A stretch of 64,000 nucleotides of DNA from JACKEQ01 sp041389565 (GTDB lineage: Bacteria > Myxococcota_A > UBA796 > GCA-2862545): contig JAWKRP010000009.1 in NCBI GenBank assembly GCA_041389565.1, forward strand, positions 1 through 64,000. Direction: 5' to 3'. Both the position numbers and the translations under genes were made by a program. The notes under the pieces were generated by a model, which made no database searches, had not been told where the DNA came from, and saw only the letters and a program-made list of their open reading frames with translations. Positions 53,707-63,324 of the stretch are shown piece by piece (within the stretch, counting starts at the first letter, position 1; each line of letters starts with the position of its first letter).

Positions 53707-56334
53707 ATGCGTTGGATCTATGCCTTTGGGGGCGGGGTCGCCGATGGCGACGGCGCGGACAAGGCCCGCCTCGGCGGCAAGGGTGCCGGTCTCGCCGAGA
53801 TGACCCGCCTCGGACTCCCGGTCCCGCCGGGCTTCACGCTCACCACCGAGGCGTGCTCGTGGTTCTTCGCGAACGGCGAGCGCTGGCCCGACGGGCTGGA
53901 GGACGACCTCCGCGCGGCGGTCACGCGGCTCGAGGAAGCAGCGGGCAAGAAGTTCGGGGATGCCCGCGATCCGCTGCTCGTCAGCGTCCGCAGCGGCGCC
54001 GCCGTGTCGATGCCCGGGATGATGGACACCGTGCTGAACCTCGGCCTGAACGACGAGACCGTGCACGCGCTCGCGCTCGAGGCGGGCGACGAGAAGTTCG
54101 CGTGGGACAGCTATCGCCGGTTCATCCAGATGTTCGGCGACATCGTGCTCGGCATCCACTACACGCGGTTCTCGCGCGTCACCGAGCAGTTCTGCAACGG
54201 CCGTGAGGTGCAGGACCTCGACGCCGCGCAGCTCCAGGCGCTGTGCGGCAAGCTGAAGGCCGTGGTGGCCGACATCGGCGAGTCGTTCCCGCAAGACCCC
54301 GTGTCGCAGCTCCGATACGCGATCGACGCCGTGTTCCGGTCGTACAACAGCCACCGTGCGCGGTACTACCGCAAGTCGAACGGCATCCCCGACGCCGCCG
54401 GAACCGCGGTGAACGTGCAGGCGATGGTGTTCGGGAACATGGGTCCGGGGAGCGGCACCGGCGTGTGCTTCACCCGCAACCCGAAGAACGGTGTGGCCGG
54501 GCTGTTCGGCGAGTGGCTGCCGAACGCACAGGGCGAGGACGTAGTGGCAGGCACGCGCACGCCGTTCCCCGTGGGCGGGACGGGCCCCGAGACGCTGCAG
54601 GCCGCGATGCCCGAGACCTGGACCCAGCTCGTCGGCGTGGCGCAGAAGCTCGAGAAGCACTTCGGCGACATGCAGGACATCGAGTTCACGATCGAGCGGG
54701 GAACGCTGTACCTGCTGCAGACCCGGCGTGGGAAGCGCACGGCCCAGGCCGCGGTGCAGATCGTGGTCGACCTCGTGTCGGAGGGCCTGATCGACCGCGA
54801 GGCCGCGATCCGGCGGGTCGACCCGCGCTCGCTGGAGATGGTGCTGCGGCCGGTCATCTCGCCCGACGCCAAGCGGAAGGTCATCGCGAAGGGGCTCGAC
54901 GCCGCGCCCGGTGCGGCGTGTGGAGTCGTCGTGTTCGACTCCGCCGACTGTCAGGAGCACTTCGACCGCGACATCCCCACCATCCTGGTGCGCCTCGAGA
55001 CGAGCCCCGAGGACATCCAGGGCATGACCGTCGCTGCAGGCGTGCTCACGGGGCGCGGTGGGCAGACGTCCCATGCTGCCGTCGTCGCGCGGGGCATGGG
55101 CAAGCCGTGTGTGGTCGGTTGCACCGAGATCCAGGTCGACTACAGCCGCGAGCTGTTCTACGCGGGCGACTCGGTGGTGCGGAAGGGAGACTGGATCACG
55201 ATCGACGGCGCGACCGGCGAGGTGATGGAGGGCAAGGTCGAGATGCTGTCGCCGCAGTCCGACAGCGGCGCGATGACCACCCTGCTCGGCTGGGCCGACG
55301 AGGTCGCGCGGCTGGAGGTGCGTGCGAACGCCGACACCGGCCCTGACGCTGCCAAGGCGCGTGCGCTCGGTGCGGTCGGCATCGGGCTGTGCCGCACGGA
55401 GCACATGTTCTTCCAGCCGGAGTCGCTGCGGGCGATGCGCCGGATGATCCTGGCCGACGACCCGAAGTCCCGTCAGCGCGCCCTGAACGAGATCCTCCCG
55501 ATGCAGCGGGAGATGTTCAAGGAGCTGTTCGAGGTGATGGAAGGCCTGCCCGTCACGGTCCGCCTGCTCGACCCGCCGCTGCACGAGTTCCTGCCGGGTC
55601 TCGACGAAGACCTCGGCGAGACCGCCGCCGCGCTCGGTGTGCGGGTGGAAGCGCTGAAGGCGCGGCTCGAGCAGCTCGAGGAGTCGAACCCGATGCTCGG
55701 GCACCGCGGCGTGCGGGTGGGCATCACGAGCCCCGAGATCTACCGCACCCAGGTGCGCGCGATCTTCGAAGCGGCCTGCGAGCTCACGCGCGCCGGCGTC
55801 ATGGTCCTCCCCGAGGTCATGATCCCGCTCGTGAGCGTGTCGGCCGAGCTCGCCCACATGCGTGCGCTCGTGATCGAGACCGCCGAGGAGGTCATCGCCG
55901 AGTACGGCGCGGGCCCGAAGTACCTCGTGGGCACGATGATCGAGCTGCCGCGCGCGGCGCTGCTCGCCGACCGCATCGCGGAGCACGCCGACTTCTTCAG
56001 CTTCGGCACGAACGACCTCACGCAGATGGCGTTCGGCTTCTCGCGCGACGACATGGGCAAGTTCTTCGCGGCCTACCAGCGCACCGGCATCCTCGCCGAG
56101 AGCCCGCTCGCGGTGTTCGACACCGAAGGGGTCGGTCAGCTCGTGCAGATCGGGACCGAGCGTGGTCGGAGCGCGAAGGAGCGCCTGAAGGTCGGCGTGT
56201 GCGGAGAGCACGGCGGCGACCCCGTCGGCGTGAAGTTCTTCCATGCGGCCGGGCTCGACTACGTGTCGTGCTCGCCGTATCGGGTGCCGGTCGCGCGTCT
56301 CGCGGCCGCCCACGCGGCGCTGGGCGTCGAGTGA
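53707..56334 (+). CDS. ppdK: Pyruvate, phosphate dikinase
   Basis: 875 residues, standard length. Interconverts pyruvate + ATP + Pi and PEP + AMP + PPi. The N-terminal ATP-grasp begins GGKGAGLAEMTRLGLPVPPGFT. The phosphohistidine domain has TGRGGQTSHAAVVARGMGKP with catalytic H456, preceded by T454, the residue that PPDK regulatory proteins phosphorylate. The PEP-binding barrel shows GIGLCRTEHMF, MLGHRGVRVGI and VCGEHGGDP. GGAG precedes the ATG at 53707. Being in a glyQS-ppdK-LOG unit is unusual for metabolism and may just reflect housekeeping clustering. No PPDK regulatory protein gene is in the window. Confidence 0.97.
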   Translation: MRWIYAFGGGVADGDGADKARLGGKGAGLAEMTRLGLPVPPGFTLTTEACSWFFANGERWPDGLEDDLRAAVTRLEEAAGKKFGDARDPLLVSVRSGAAVSMPGMMDTVLNLGLNDETVHALALEAGDEKFAWDSYRRFIQMFGDIVLGIHYTRFSRVTEQFCNGREVQDLDAAQLQALCGKLKAVVADIGESFPQDPVSQLRYAIDAVFRSYNSHRARYYRKSNGIPDAAGTAVNVQAMVFGNMGPGSGTGVCFTRNPKNGVAGLFGEWLPNAQGEDVVAGTRTPFPVGGTGPETLQAAMPETWTQLVGVAQKLEKHFGDMQDIEFTIERGTLYLLQTRRGKRTAQAAVQIVVDLVSEGLIDREAAIRRVDPRSLEMVLRPVISPDAKRKVIAKGLDAAPGAACGVVVFDSADCQEHFDRDIPTILVRLETSPEDIQGMTVAAGVLTGRGGQTSHAAVVARGMGKPCVVGCTEIQVDYSRELFYAGDSVVRKGDWITIDGATGEVMEGKVEMLSPQSDSGAMTTLLGWADEVARLEVRANADTGPDAAKARALGAVGIGLCRTEHMFFQPESLRAMRRMILADDPKSRQRALNEILPMQREMFKELFEVMEGLPVTVRLLDPPLHEFLPGLDEDLGETAAALGVRVEALKARLEQLEESNPMLGHRGVRVGITSPEIYRTQVRAIFEAACELTRAGVMVLPEVMIPLVSVSAELAHMRALVIETAEEVIAEYGAGPKYLVGTMIELPRAALLADRIAEHADFFSFGTNDLTQMAFGFSRDDMGKFFAAYQRTGILAESPLAVFDTEGVGQLVQIGTERGRSAKERLKVGVCGEHGGDPVGVKFFHAAGLDYVSCSPYRVPVARLAAAHAALGVE

Positions 56335-56918
56335 CCTCCCGGTTCAAGCGGGTCGCGGTCTACTGCGGCTCGTCGAACGACGCTCCGCCCGCGTACTACG
56401 CGGCGGCCTGGGAGATGGGCCAGCTGCTGGCCGGTCGCGGGATCGGCATCGTGTACGGCGGTGGAAGCGTCGGGATGATGGGCGCGGTGGCCGACGCCGC
56501 GCTCGATGCCGGAGGCGAGGTCACAGGGGTGATCCCGACCAAGCTCATGGAGCTCGAGCTCGGGCACGTCGGGCTCACCGACATGTACGTGGTCGACTCG
56601 ATGCACGCGCGGAAGTCGATGATGATGCACCTCGCCGACGCGTTCATCACGCTCCCCGGGGGGTACGGCACCCTCGAAGAGCTGTTCGAGGCGGTGACGT
56701 GGGCGCAGCTCAACTACCACCGCAAGCCGGTGGGGCTGCTGAACGTCGACGGGTACTTCGACCACCTCGTGCGGTTCGTCCACCACGCGAGCGACGCGAC
56801 GTTCGTGCGTCCGCAGCTCCGCGACCTGATGGTGGTTCGCTCCGACTGCGTCGAGCTGCTCGACACCCTCGAGAAGTCCGTGGTGCCCGACCTGGAGTCA
56901 TGGCTACGGAAGGGCTGA
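56331..56918 (+). CDS. LOG family protein (cytokinin riboside 5'-monophosphate phosphoribohydrolase type)
   Basis: 195 residues. LOG/TIGR00730 proteins release bases from nucleoside 5'-monophosphates. Both signature motifs are present: the phosphate-binding GGGSVGMMGAVADAAL (about 43-58), M-H-A-R-K (93-97, with the conserved Arg), and PGGYGTLEELFE (about 108-119). Bacterial members often act on AMP or other purine nucleotides, and the cytokinin label should not be taken literally. The GTG at 56331 overlaps the ppdK stop by 4 bases. Confidence 0.93.
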   Translation: MTSRFKRVAVYCGSSNDAPPAYYAAAWEMGQLLAGRGIGIVYGGGSVGMMGAVADAALDAGGEVTGVIPTKLMELELGHVGLTDMYVVDSMHARKSMMMHLADAFITLPGGYGTLEELFEAVTWAQLNYHRKPVGLLNVDGYFDHLVRFVHHASDATFVRPQLRDLMVVRSDCVELLDTLEKSVVPDLESWLRKG

Positions 56919-57415
56919 GCCGCGCAGGATGGCTGCGCGACGGCGTCCTGGCGGTGCTCCTGGGGGATCTCGGCGGGATCGTGGGGATCGCGGTGGTGGT
57001 GTTCGCGAAGTCCGGGGTCGCGAACCTGATGGACTCCACGATGCTGGCGATCCTCGCCGTGTCGGCGAGCGTGTCGCTGGTGCTGGGCCCGCTGCTCGGG
57101 CTGGCGTTCCGCGCGCTCACCGACCTGATGCACGAGCAGCCGCTCGCTCTGATGTTCGCGGGGGTGCCCGCGGGCGGAGCCGTGGGGCTCGCGCACGTGC
57201 TGTTGCTGAACCCGTTCATCGGCTCGAGCGGCGACCGGACGGTGTTCTTCCTGATCGGGCTCGTGGGCGGCACGATCGTCGGAACGGTCGGCTGGCCGGG
57301 CTACATGGCGCTCGCGATCACGGGGAGGGCGCGCTGGCCGGCCCTGTTGGTGTTCCCGGTCGTGGCGTCCGCGGGCGTGTTGATCCCGATCGGCGTCGGA
57401 CTGCTGCTGATCTGA
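56900..57415 (+). CDS. Integral membrane protein, unknown
   Basis: 171 residues with about five hydrophobic helices (AVLLGDLGGIVGIAVVVFA, LAILAVSASVSLVLGPLLGL, LMFAGVPAGGAVGLAHVLL, VFFLIGLVGGTIVGTVG, VVASAGVLIPIGVGLLLI). No conserved polar motif that would suggest transport chemistry. The ATG is preceded by GGAG and lies inside the last 19 bases of the LOG gene. It meets a second small membrane gene head-on, 4 bases from its stop. Confidence 0.75.
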   Translation: MATEGLSRAGWLRDGVLAVLLGDLGGIVGIAVVVFAKSGVANLMDSTMLAILAVSASVSLVLGPLLGLAFRALTDLMHEQPLALMFAGVPAGGAVGLAHVLLLNPFIGSSGDRTVFFLIGLVGGTIVGTVGWPGYMALAITGRARWPALLVFPVVASAGVLIPIGVGLLLI

Positions 57416-57419
57416 GCCT

Positions 57420-57968
57420 TCAGCGCATCAGCCCGAGCGCGAGCGTCGACACGATGGCGAGCACGGCCATGATGGGGGAGCAGACGACGCCGGCCAGCGC
57501 GACCGGGAGTCCGGACCGTCCGCGCAGGTGGAGCGCGAGGTACGGCATCCACAGGAAGCCGAGCACGAGGCCTCCGGTCACCATGCCGAGCGTGCCGACG
57601 AGCTCCAGCTCCCCGAGCGGACCGCCCACGAGCGCCCCGACCGCGAAGCCCGCAGCCGCGCCGATCGGGAACCCGAGCAGCCCGGTGAGCAGGGGCTGCG
57701 ACCGCCCGACCGCAGCGAGCGCGTAGAGGGTGGGGCCGACGAACAGCCCCAGCACCCCACCCAGGAACGCACAGGCGAGCACGAGCGCGAGCAGCACGCC
57801 CTCTCCGGCGGCGCCCCACACCATCGGTCCGAGCAGGACGCACGGGGCGAGCAGGCCGATCCCGGCGCCGAGCACGACGAAGTCGCGCACCCACGGACCG
57901 ATCCTGAGGTCGAGCGGTGCCGCGCCATCCGAGCTGCTGAACGTGCTGTGCGAGGGGTGAACGACCAT
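57420..57968 (-). CDS. Integral membrane protein, unknown
   Basis: 182 residues: a polar N-terminus of about 30 residues, then about five membrane helices (FVVLGAGIGLLAPCVLLGPM, VLLALVLACAFLGGVLGLFV, LLGFPIGAAAGFAVGALVGG, GMVTGGLVLGFLWMPYLAL, VVCSPIMAVLAIVSTLALGL). I choose the ATG at 57968 because GGAGG lies 5 bases before it; an upstream ATG at 57983 is weaker. Size and topology resemble the converging membrane protein, but no convincing sequence similarity is visible by eye. Confidence 0.72.
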   Translation of the reverse strand: MVVHPSHSTFSSSDGAAPLDLRIGPWVRDFVVLGAGIGLLAPCVLLGPMVWGAAGEGVLLALVLACAFLGGVLGLFVGPTLYALAAVGRSQPLLTGLLGFPIGAAAGFAVGALVGGPLGELELVGTLGMVTGGLVLGFLWMPYLALHLRGRSGLPVALAGVVCSPIMAVLAIVSTLALGLMR

Positions 57969-58029
57969 GCTGGCCTCCTGCATGCAACCTAGGCTGGCGG
58001 CGTGCAGGGACCGTGCAGACCCGGTGTGG

Positions 58030-58781
58030 TCATCGAGGGGCCTGGCAGCGCGGACACCAGTACACGTCTCGCGGCGGCTGACCGAAGCGCTGCACGCGGA
58101 TGGGCGTGCGGCACCGCATGCAGGGGCGGCGTTGACGGCCGTACACCCAGTGATCGAGGTGCGGCAGCCCGGTGGTGTTCCGCGGACCGGGCGAGAGGTT
58201 CTGCCGCATCATCCGGGCGGCCGTGGCCCACAGGCGTGCGGGCTCCGGCGTGTCTGCGAGCGCACGGAACGGGTCGGCGCGCTCGTAGAACAGGACCTCC
58301 GCACGGTACACGTTGCCGATGCCGCAGGCCACGCGCTGATCGAGCAGGAGCTCACCGACCGCACGCTCGGGAGAGGTCCGCCGCACGGCCTCTTCGGGGT
58401 CGAATGCTTCGGAGAGCACGTCGGGGCCGAGGCTCGCGAGCACCGGGTGTGCAGCGAGCCCCCGGTCGTCGATGCGCTCGATGTCGGGTGCCCGGTAGCA
58501 GACCGCGCTGCCCGCATCGGTGGTGAGCGCGATCCCGAGATCCTCGTGCGGGTACGCTGCGCGGAACAGCCGCCAGCGGCCGGTCATCTTCAGGTGCACG
58601 CGGATCGTGCTGTGGTCGGAGAACCGCAGCAGCAGGTTCTTCCCGCGGGTCTCCACGCGCTCGACGCGGGCGCCGACGAACCCGTGCACGACGCGGGGCA
58701 CCGGACCTCGGCGAGCTCGCGACCCTCCAGCACCGGACGGAGCCGCTCCGCGTCGTGGAAGATGGAGTCTCCTTCGGGCAT
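58030..58781 (-). pseudogene. nei: Nei/Fpg-type DNA glycosylase, interrupted by a one-base frameshift
   Basis: Two frames join into one Nei2-like protein of 250 residues. The first 27 codons, from the ATG at 58781 (MPEGDSIFHDAERL, with catalytic P2 and E3), are in one frame. The rest, starting VPRVVHGFVG at 58701, is in another and includes ETRGKNLLLRFSD, IRVHLKMTGRW, ACGIGNVYRAE and a C-terminal zinc finger CMRC...CPRC. The switch falls at 58699-58704, where the sequence lacks one base compared with an intact reading (one extra G in CGGTG would restore it). Everything else is intact, so this may be a sequencing error or a recent mutation. Nei removes oxidised pyrimidines. The ATG overlaps the lhr stop by one base, and lhr-nei adjacency is also known in mycobacteria. 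Confidence 0.85.
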
Positions 58782-61700
58782 CAGGGGAGCACGAGCCCCT
58801 TGTGGTCCTGCGCGAACCCCGCCGCGAGGAATCGGGACCGGAGCGGGGAGTCGAGCGCGGAGTCGCCGTCGATGCGGTCGAGCCGGAGCGTGCGCTTCAG
58901 CCCCCGGTGCCCCCGGAGCGCGACCACTGCGGCCTCGAGCTCGGCGGGACCGGCGTCGAACGTGACGAGGCTCTTCGCACCCTTGCCCACCCACAGGACG
59001 GGGAGGCCCCCCACCAGCACGACGAGGGAGCCGGCCTCCCGACGGGGCTGCGGCTCGGGCCGCTCGGGCCAGGGGAGGAGGGCGCCCCACGGGCTCGCGG
59101 GGTCGATCGCCGACAGCACGACGGCCTCGCGATCCGGCTCGCGGTGCCCCCGCAATCGGTCGACCGCGCCGGCCAGCGCGAACTGCGCGCCTCCCAGCCC
59201 GTCGACGAACCAGCCACGACGGGCCTTTCCAGACTCCTCCATCGCGCGGAGCACGGGGTACACGGCGCTGAAGCCCCCGGGCAGCCCTTCGGCCTTCGCT
59301 GCGGCGCTGCTCGCGACCCCGTACCGCTCCAGCAGCTGCAGCGCGCGGGCGTGGGCGCGCTCGGTCGGGGTGGGCGGGGGCCCGATCAGGCTCGTGACCG
59401 CGGACCAGCGCCCTCCGGCGGTCTGGGCGCGGGCGCGGCGGGCGGACCCCTTGCGAGCGGAGGAGTGGAGCCCGCGGAGCGGAAGGAAGGTGTCGTTCGT
59501 GACCAGTCCCGCCCACACGAGGTCCCACAGAGCGCGCGTCACGTCGGCGAGCGCCGCGCCTCCGCCGGCCATCTGGAGCTCGGTGAGGAAGCAGGCGCCC
59601 CGAGCCTGCAGGTGGTTCCACAGGGCCTGTCGGAGCGGACCGTCGGGGGTGTCGGGGTCGAAGAAGGACTCCGGGATCTCGGGCTCGTCGACGAGCAGCC
59701 CGACCCGCTCGCGCCGGTACAGCGCGACCCGACCGTCCTTCGAGCCGAGCGCGCCGTGCCCGAGCCACACGACGAGCCCCATCATCCCGAGCTCGTCGAG
59801 CATGCGTGGCTCGTAGTCGCGCACCCGGCTCGGCAGGATGCTCGACTCGAGCGCCGAGAACGGCAGCGGCACGCCCTCGAGCTGATCGAGCACGTCGGAC
59901 AGCCGGCCGGGCCCCCCACGCGAGCTCCCGATGCCGTGCCAGCCGATCAGGAACCGCCCGTACACGTCGGCTTCGACGGGAGCGACCTCCTTGCGGAGGT
60001 TCGCGAGGCTGCGCCTCCTGAGGCGCCGCATCACGTCGGGATCACACCACTCCTCGCCGGATCCCCCGGGACGGAGGCCGCCGCGCAGGATCTGATCGCG
60101 GGCTTCGAGCCCCCGCAGCACGGCTTCGACCACACCGGGAGGCAGCCCGAAGCGGCGGGCGAGGGGATCGGCCGTGAACGGACCGTGGGTGCGCGCCCAC
60201 CGGAGGATCAGCGACTCCAGGGGATCGGCCACGGGCTCGAGGAACGCCGCAGGCAGGCCCGGTGGGAGGGGGATTCCGAGAGCATCGCGGTAGCGCGAGG
60301 CGTCTTCGGCGGCGATCCAGCGATCCTCGCCGGCGATCCGCACGGGGATCGTGCGCCGGGTGGTCTCGAGCTCGCGGAGCCACGGGCGGACGGGCTCGGC
60401 GGCACGGGCCTGGAGCTCGTCGGTGGAGAGATCACCGAGCCTACGCAGGAGATCGTGCACGGCATCGGCATCGCGCGCGGCCCGCTCGGGGGTGAGCCAC
60501 TGGAGCTCGGCTTCGACATCGGTGAGCGCGGAGGTGTCGAGGAGCTCGCGCAGCTCCTCCTGGCCGAGCAGCTCGCGCAGCAGGCTGCGATCGAGGGTGA
60601 GCGCCTGGGCCTTGCGCTCGGCGAGCGGCGCGTCGCCCTCGTACATGTACGCGGCGATGTACGCGAACACGAGGGAGCGTGCGACCGGGCTGGCGCGGGA
60701 GGTCTCGACCTCGTGCACCACGATCTCGCGGCGCTGGAGGGACCCGAGGAGCTCGCGGAGCGCGGGGAGGTCGAACACGTCTTGCAGGCACTCGCGGTAC
60801 GTCTCGAGGACCACGGGGAACGCCGGGTACGACGTGGCGACGGACTGGAGCTGCTGAGCCCGCAGGCGCTGCTGCCAGAGCGGGCTGCGCCCCTTGAACG
60901 TGCGCCGCGGCAACAGGAGGCTGCGCGCGGCGTTCTCCCGGAACCGGGCCGCGAACAGCGCGGACCGCCCGAGCTGCTGCACCACGAGCTCCTCGACCTC
61001 GTCGGGATCGGGGAACAGGCCCTGTAGATCGGGCAGATCGTCGGTGTCGGCGAACCGCAGGCTGATGCCGTCGTCGGTCCACAGGGTCTGGATCTCGAAG
61101 CCCGCGGCCCCGGACAGGGATGCTTCGATCGCCATCGCCCACGGCGCGTGGACGCGGGTGCCGAACGGGCTCAGGATGCAGACGCGCCAGTCGCCGAGCT
61201 CGTCGCGGAACCGCTCGACCACCAGGGTTCGATCGCTCGGCACGACCTCGGTGATGCCGCGCTGCTCGTGCACGTACGACACGACGTTCCGGGCGGCGAG
61301 ATCGTCGACGGGCGCGGACTTCGCGACCCGCTTCACCGCGGACTTCTCGGGCAGCTCGCCCACCTCGCGCACGTACGCCCCGAGCGCGCGCCCGAGATCG
61401 ACCGGACGCCCCGGACGATCGCCGTGCCAGAACGGGAGGCGACCGGGCTCGCCCGGAGCGGGCGTGACGAGCACGCGATCGCGGGTGATCTCCTGGATCC
61501 TCCACGTGCTGGCGCCCAGGATGATCGTGTCTCCGGCCCGGCTCTCGTACACCATCTCTTCGTCGAGCTCGCCGAGCCGGGGGCCGTCGTCGCCCGCGAG
61601 GAACACCCCGAACAGCCCGCGATCCGGGATCGTTCCGGCGTTCATGAGGGCGAGGGTGTTCGCACCGCGCCGCGGCTTCAGGATGTCGGTGGTGCGATCC

Positions 61701-63190
61701 CAGGTGATGCGGGGCGCGAGATCCGCGAAGGCGTCGGACGGATAGCGCCCTGCGAGCATGTCGAGCACCGACGTGAACAGCGCCTCGGACAGCTCGCGGT
61801 AGGGGAACGCGCGCTTCACGAGCGCGAACAGGTCGGCGACCGCCCAGGCATCCGTGGCGACGGCCGCGACCACCTGCTGTGCGAGCACGTCGAGGCAGTT
61901 CCGCGGCACCGACGTGTGCTCGATCTCCCCCGCGATCATGCGGTTCGCGACGACCGCACACTCCACGAGGTCGGCCTTGAACTTGGGGAAGATGCGGCCG
62001 ATGGAGGTCTCGCCGACCCCGTGCCCGGCACGCCCGATCCGCTGGAGCCCGCGCGACACGGCGCCCGGAGACTCGACCAGCACGACGAGATCGACCGCTC
62101 CCATGTCGATCCCGAGCTCGAGCGAGCTGGTGGCGACGATGGCCGGCAGCTTGCCCTGCTTGAGCATCTCTTCGGTGGCGTTGCGCTGGGAGTGGCTGAT
62201 CGACCCGTGGTGGGCGCGCACGAGATCTTCGCCGGCGAGCTCGTTCAAGCGCTGCGACAGCCGCTCGCACAACAGCCGACTGTTGGTGAACACGATGGTG
62301 GAGCGGTGGGCGCGGATCAGCTCGAGGATCTTCGGGTAGACGGTGGGCCACAGGCCCTGCTGGAGGGTGTTCGCGCCCGAGGACGGCGCGCTGGGACCGG
62401 AGCCCCCGACCCGCTGGAACTGCCCGTCGCCCCCCTTGGTGGCCGGGATGCCCGCGGCGATGGGCCGATCCATGTCTTCGACCGGAACGACGATGCGGAG
62501 ATCGATGCGGGGCGGCTCACTGGTGTCGACGACGCGCACCTCACGGTCTCCGCCGAGGAAGCTGGCGACGAGCTCCAGCGGACGCTGGGTGGCGGAGAGC
62601 CCGATGCGCTGGGGCTCCCGGTCGGTGAGGGCCGCGAGACGCTCGAGCGACAGGGCCAGGTGCGAGCCCCGCTTGCTCCCGGCCAGGACGTGGATCTCGT
62701 CGACGATGATGGTCTCGATGGTGCGCAGGTTCTCGCGCGACTGGCTTCCGAGCAGCAGGTAGAGCGACTCGGGCGTGGTGACGAGCACCTCGGCCGGATC
62801 GCGCGCCTGGAGGCGGCGGTCGCGCTGGGCGGTGTCGCCCGTGCGGATGTCGACGCGGATCGGACGCAGCGACCGACCGAGCCGCGTGGCGGCGTTCGCG
62901 AGCCCGACGAGGGGTGCGCGGAGGTTTCGCTCGATGTCGTACACCAGCGCCTTGAGGGGGCTGATGTAGAGCACGCGCACGCCGGGCTCTGCGTCGATCG
63001 GGAGCCGTGTGAGCTTGTCGAGTGCGGCCAGGAACGCCGCGAGGGTCTTCCCGCTTCCGGTGGGGGCGAGCAGCAGCGCGTTGTCGCCCGCCACGATGTG
63101 CGGCCAGCCGGCCTCCTGCACGCGCGTGGGCCCCGCGAACGTGTCGCCGAACCACACCCGCGTGGCGTCTCCGAACCCCTCCAGTGCCAC
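58781..63190 (-). CDS. lhr: Long ATP-dependent helicase Lhr
   Basis: 1469 residues, the size of full-length Lhr (mycobacterial Lhr is about 1500). A superfamily 2 DNA/DNA-RNA 3'-5' helicase linked to DNA repair. Visible: Q-like region PTRVQEAGWP, Walker A APTGSGKT (42-49), DEIH box (164-167), SAT (199-201), motif IV-VI stretch including ATSSLELGIDMGAVDLVV and QRIGRAGHGVGE. The winged-helix and beta-barrel parts and the Lhr C-terminal domain (about 900-1469) follow. GTG start after GGGGG. The following gene is the Nei-type glycosylase; co-occurrence supports a joint repair role. Antisense open frames here are shadows. Confidence 0.95.
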   Translation of the reverse strand: MALEGFGDATRVWFGDTFAGPTRVQEAGWPHIVAGDNALLLAPTGSGKTLAAFLAALDKLTRLPIDAEPGVRVLYISPLKALVYDIERNLRAPLVGLANAATRLGRSLRPIRVDIRTGDTAQRDRRLQARDPAEVLVTTPESLYLLLGSQSRENLRTIETIIVDEIHVLAGSKRGSHLALSLERLAALTDREPQRIGLSATQRPLELVASFLGGDREVRVVDTSEPPRIDLRIVVPVEDMDRPIAAGIPATKGGDGQFQRVGGSGPSAPSSGANTLQQGLWPTVYPKILELIRAHRSTIVFTNSRLLCERLSQRLNELAGEDLVRAHHGSISHSQRNATEEMLKQGKLPAIVATSSLELGIDMGAVDLVVLVESPGAVSRGLQRIGRAGHGVGETSIGRIFPKFKADLVECAVVANRMIAGEIEHTSVPRNCLDVLAQQVVAAVATDAWAVADLFALVKRAFPYRELSEALFTSVLDMLAGRYPSDAFADLAPRITWDRTTDILKPRRGANTLALMNAGTIPDRGLFGVFLAGDDGPRLGELDEEMVYESRAGDTIILGASTWRIQEITRDRVLVTPAPGEPGRLPFWHGDRPGRPVDLGRALGAYVREVGELPEKSAVKRVAKSAPVDDLAARNVVSYVHEQRGITEVVPSDRTLVVERFRDELGDWRVCILSPFGTRVHAPWAMAIEASLSGAAGFEIQTLWTDDGISLRFADTDDLPDLQGLFPDPDEVEELVVQQLGRSALFAARFRENAARSLLLPRRTFKGRSPLWQQRLRAQQLQSVATSYPAFPVVLETYRECLQDVFDLPALRELLGSLQRREIVVHEVETSRASPVARSLVFAYIAAYMYEGDAPLAERKAQALTLDRSLLRELLGQEELRELLDTSALTDVEAELQWLTPERAARDADAVHDLLRRLGDLSTDELQARAAEPVRPWLRELETTRRTIPVRIAGEDRWIAAEDASRYRDALGIPLPPGLPAAFLEPVADPLESLILRWARTHGPFTADPLARRFGLPPGVVEAVLRGLEARDQILRGGLRPGGSGEEWCDPDVMRRLRRRSLANLRKEVAPVEADVYGRFLIGWHGIGSSRGGPGRLSDVLDQLEGVPLPFSALESSILPSRVRDYEPRMLDELGMMGLVVWLGHGALGSKDGRVALYRRERVGLLVDEPEIPESFFDPDTPDGPLRQALWNHLQARGACFLTELQMAGGGAALADVTRALWDLVWAGLVTNDTFLPLRGLHSSARKGSARRARAQTAGGRWSAVTSLIGPPPTPTERAHARALQLLERYGVASSAAAKAEGLPGGFSAVYPVLRAMEESGKARRGWFVDGLGGAQFALAGAVDRLRGHREPDREAVVLSAIDPASPWGALLPWPERPEPQPRREAGSLVVLVGGLPVLWVGKGAKSLVTFDAGPAELEAAVVALRGHRGLKRTLRLDRIDGDSALDSPLRSRFLAAGFAQDHKGLVLP

Positions 63191-63324
63191 GCGAACCCCC
63201 GGACGGACTCCCCTAACGCCATGGTGCGCCGCTCCGGGGGGTCTGCTGACAGCGTCGTGGCAGGAGGGTCGGAAGTGGCGCGAGGGGAGGCCAGTCGCGG
63301 TGGTCCGGGGTTACACCCGGGGCC

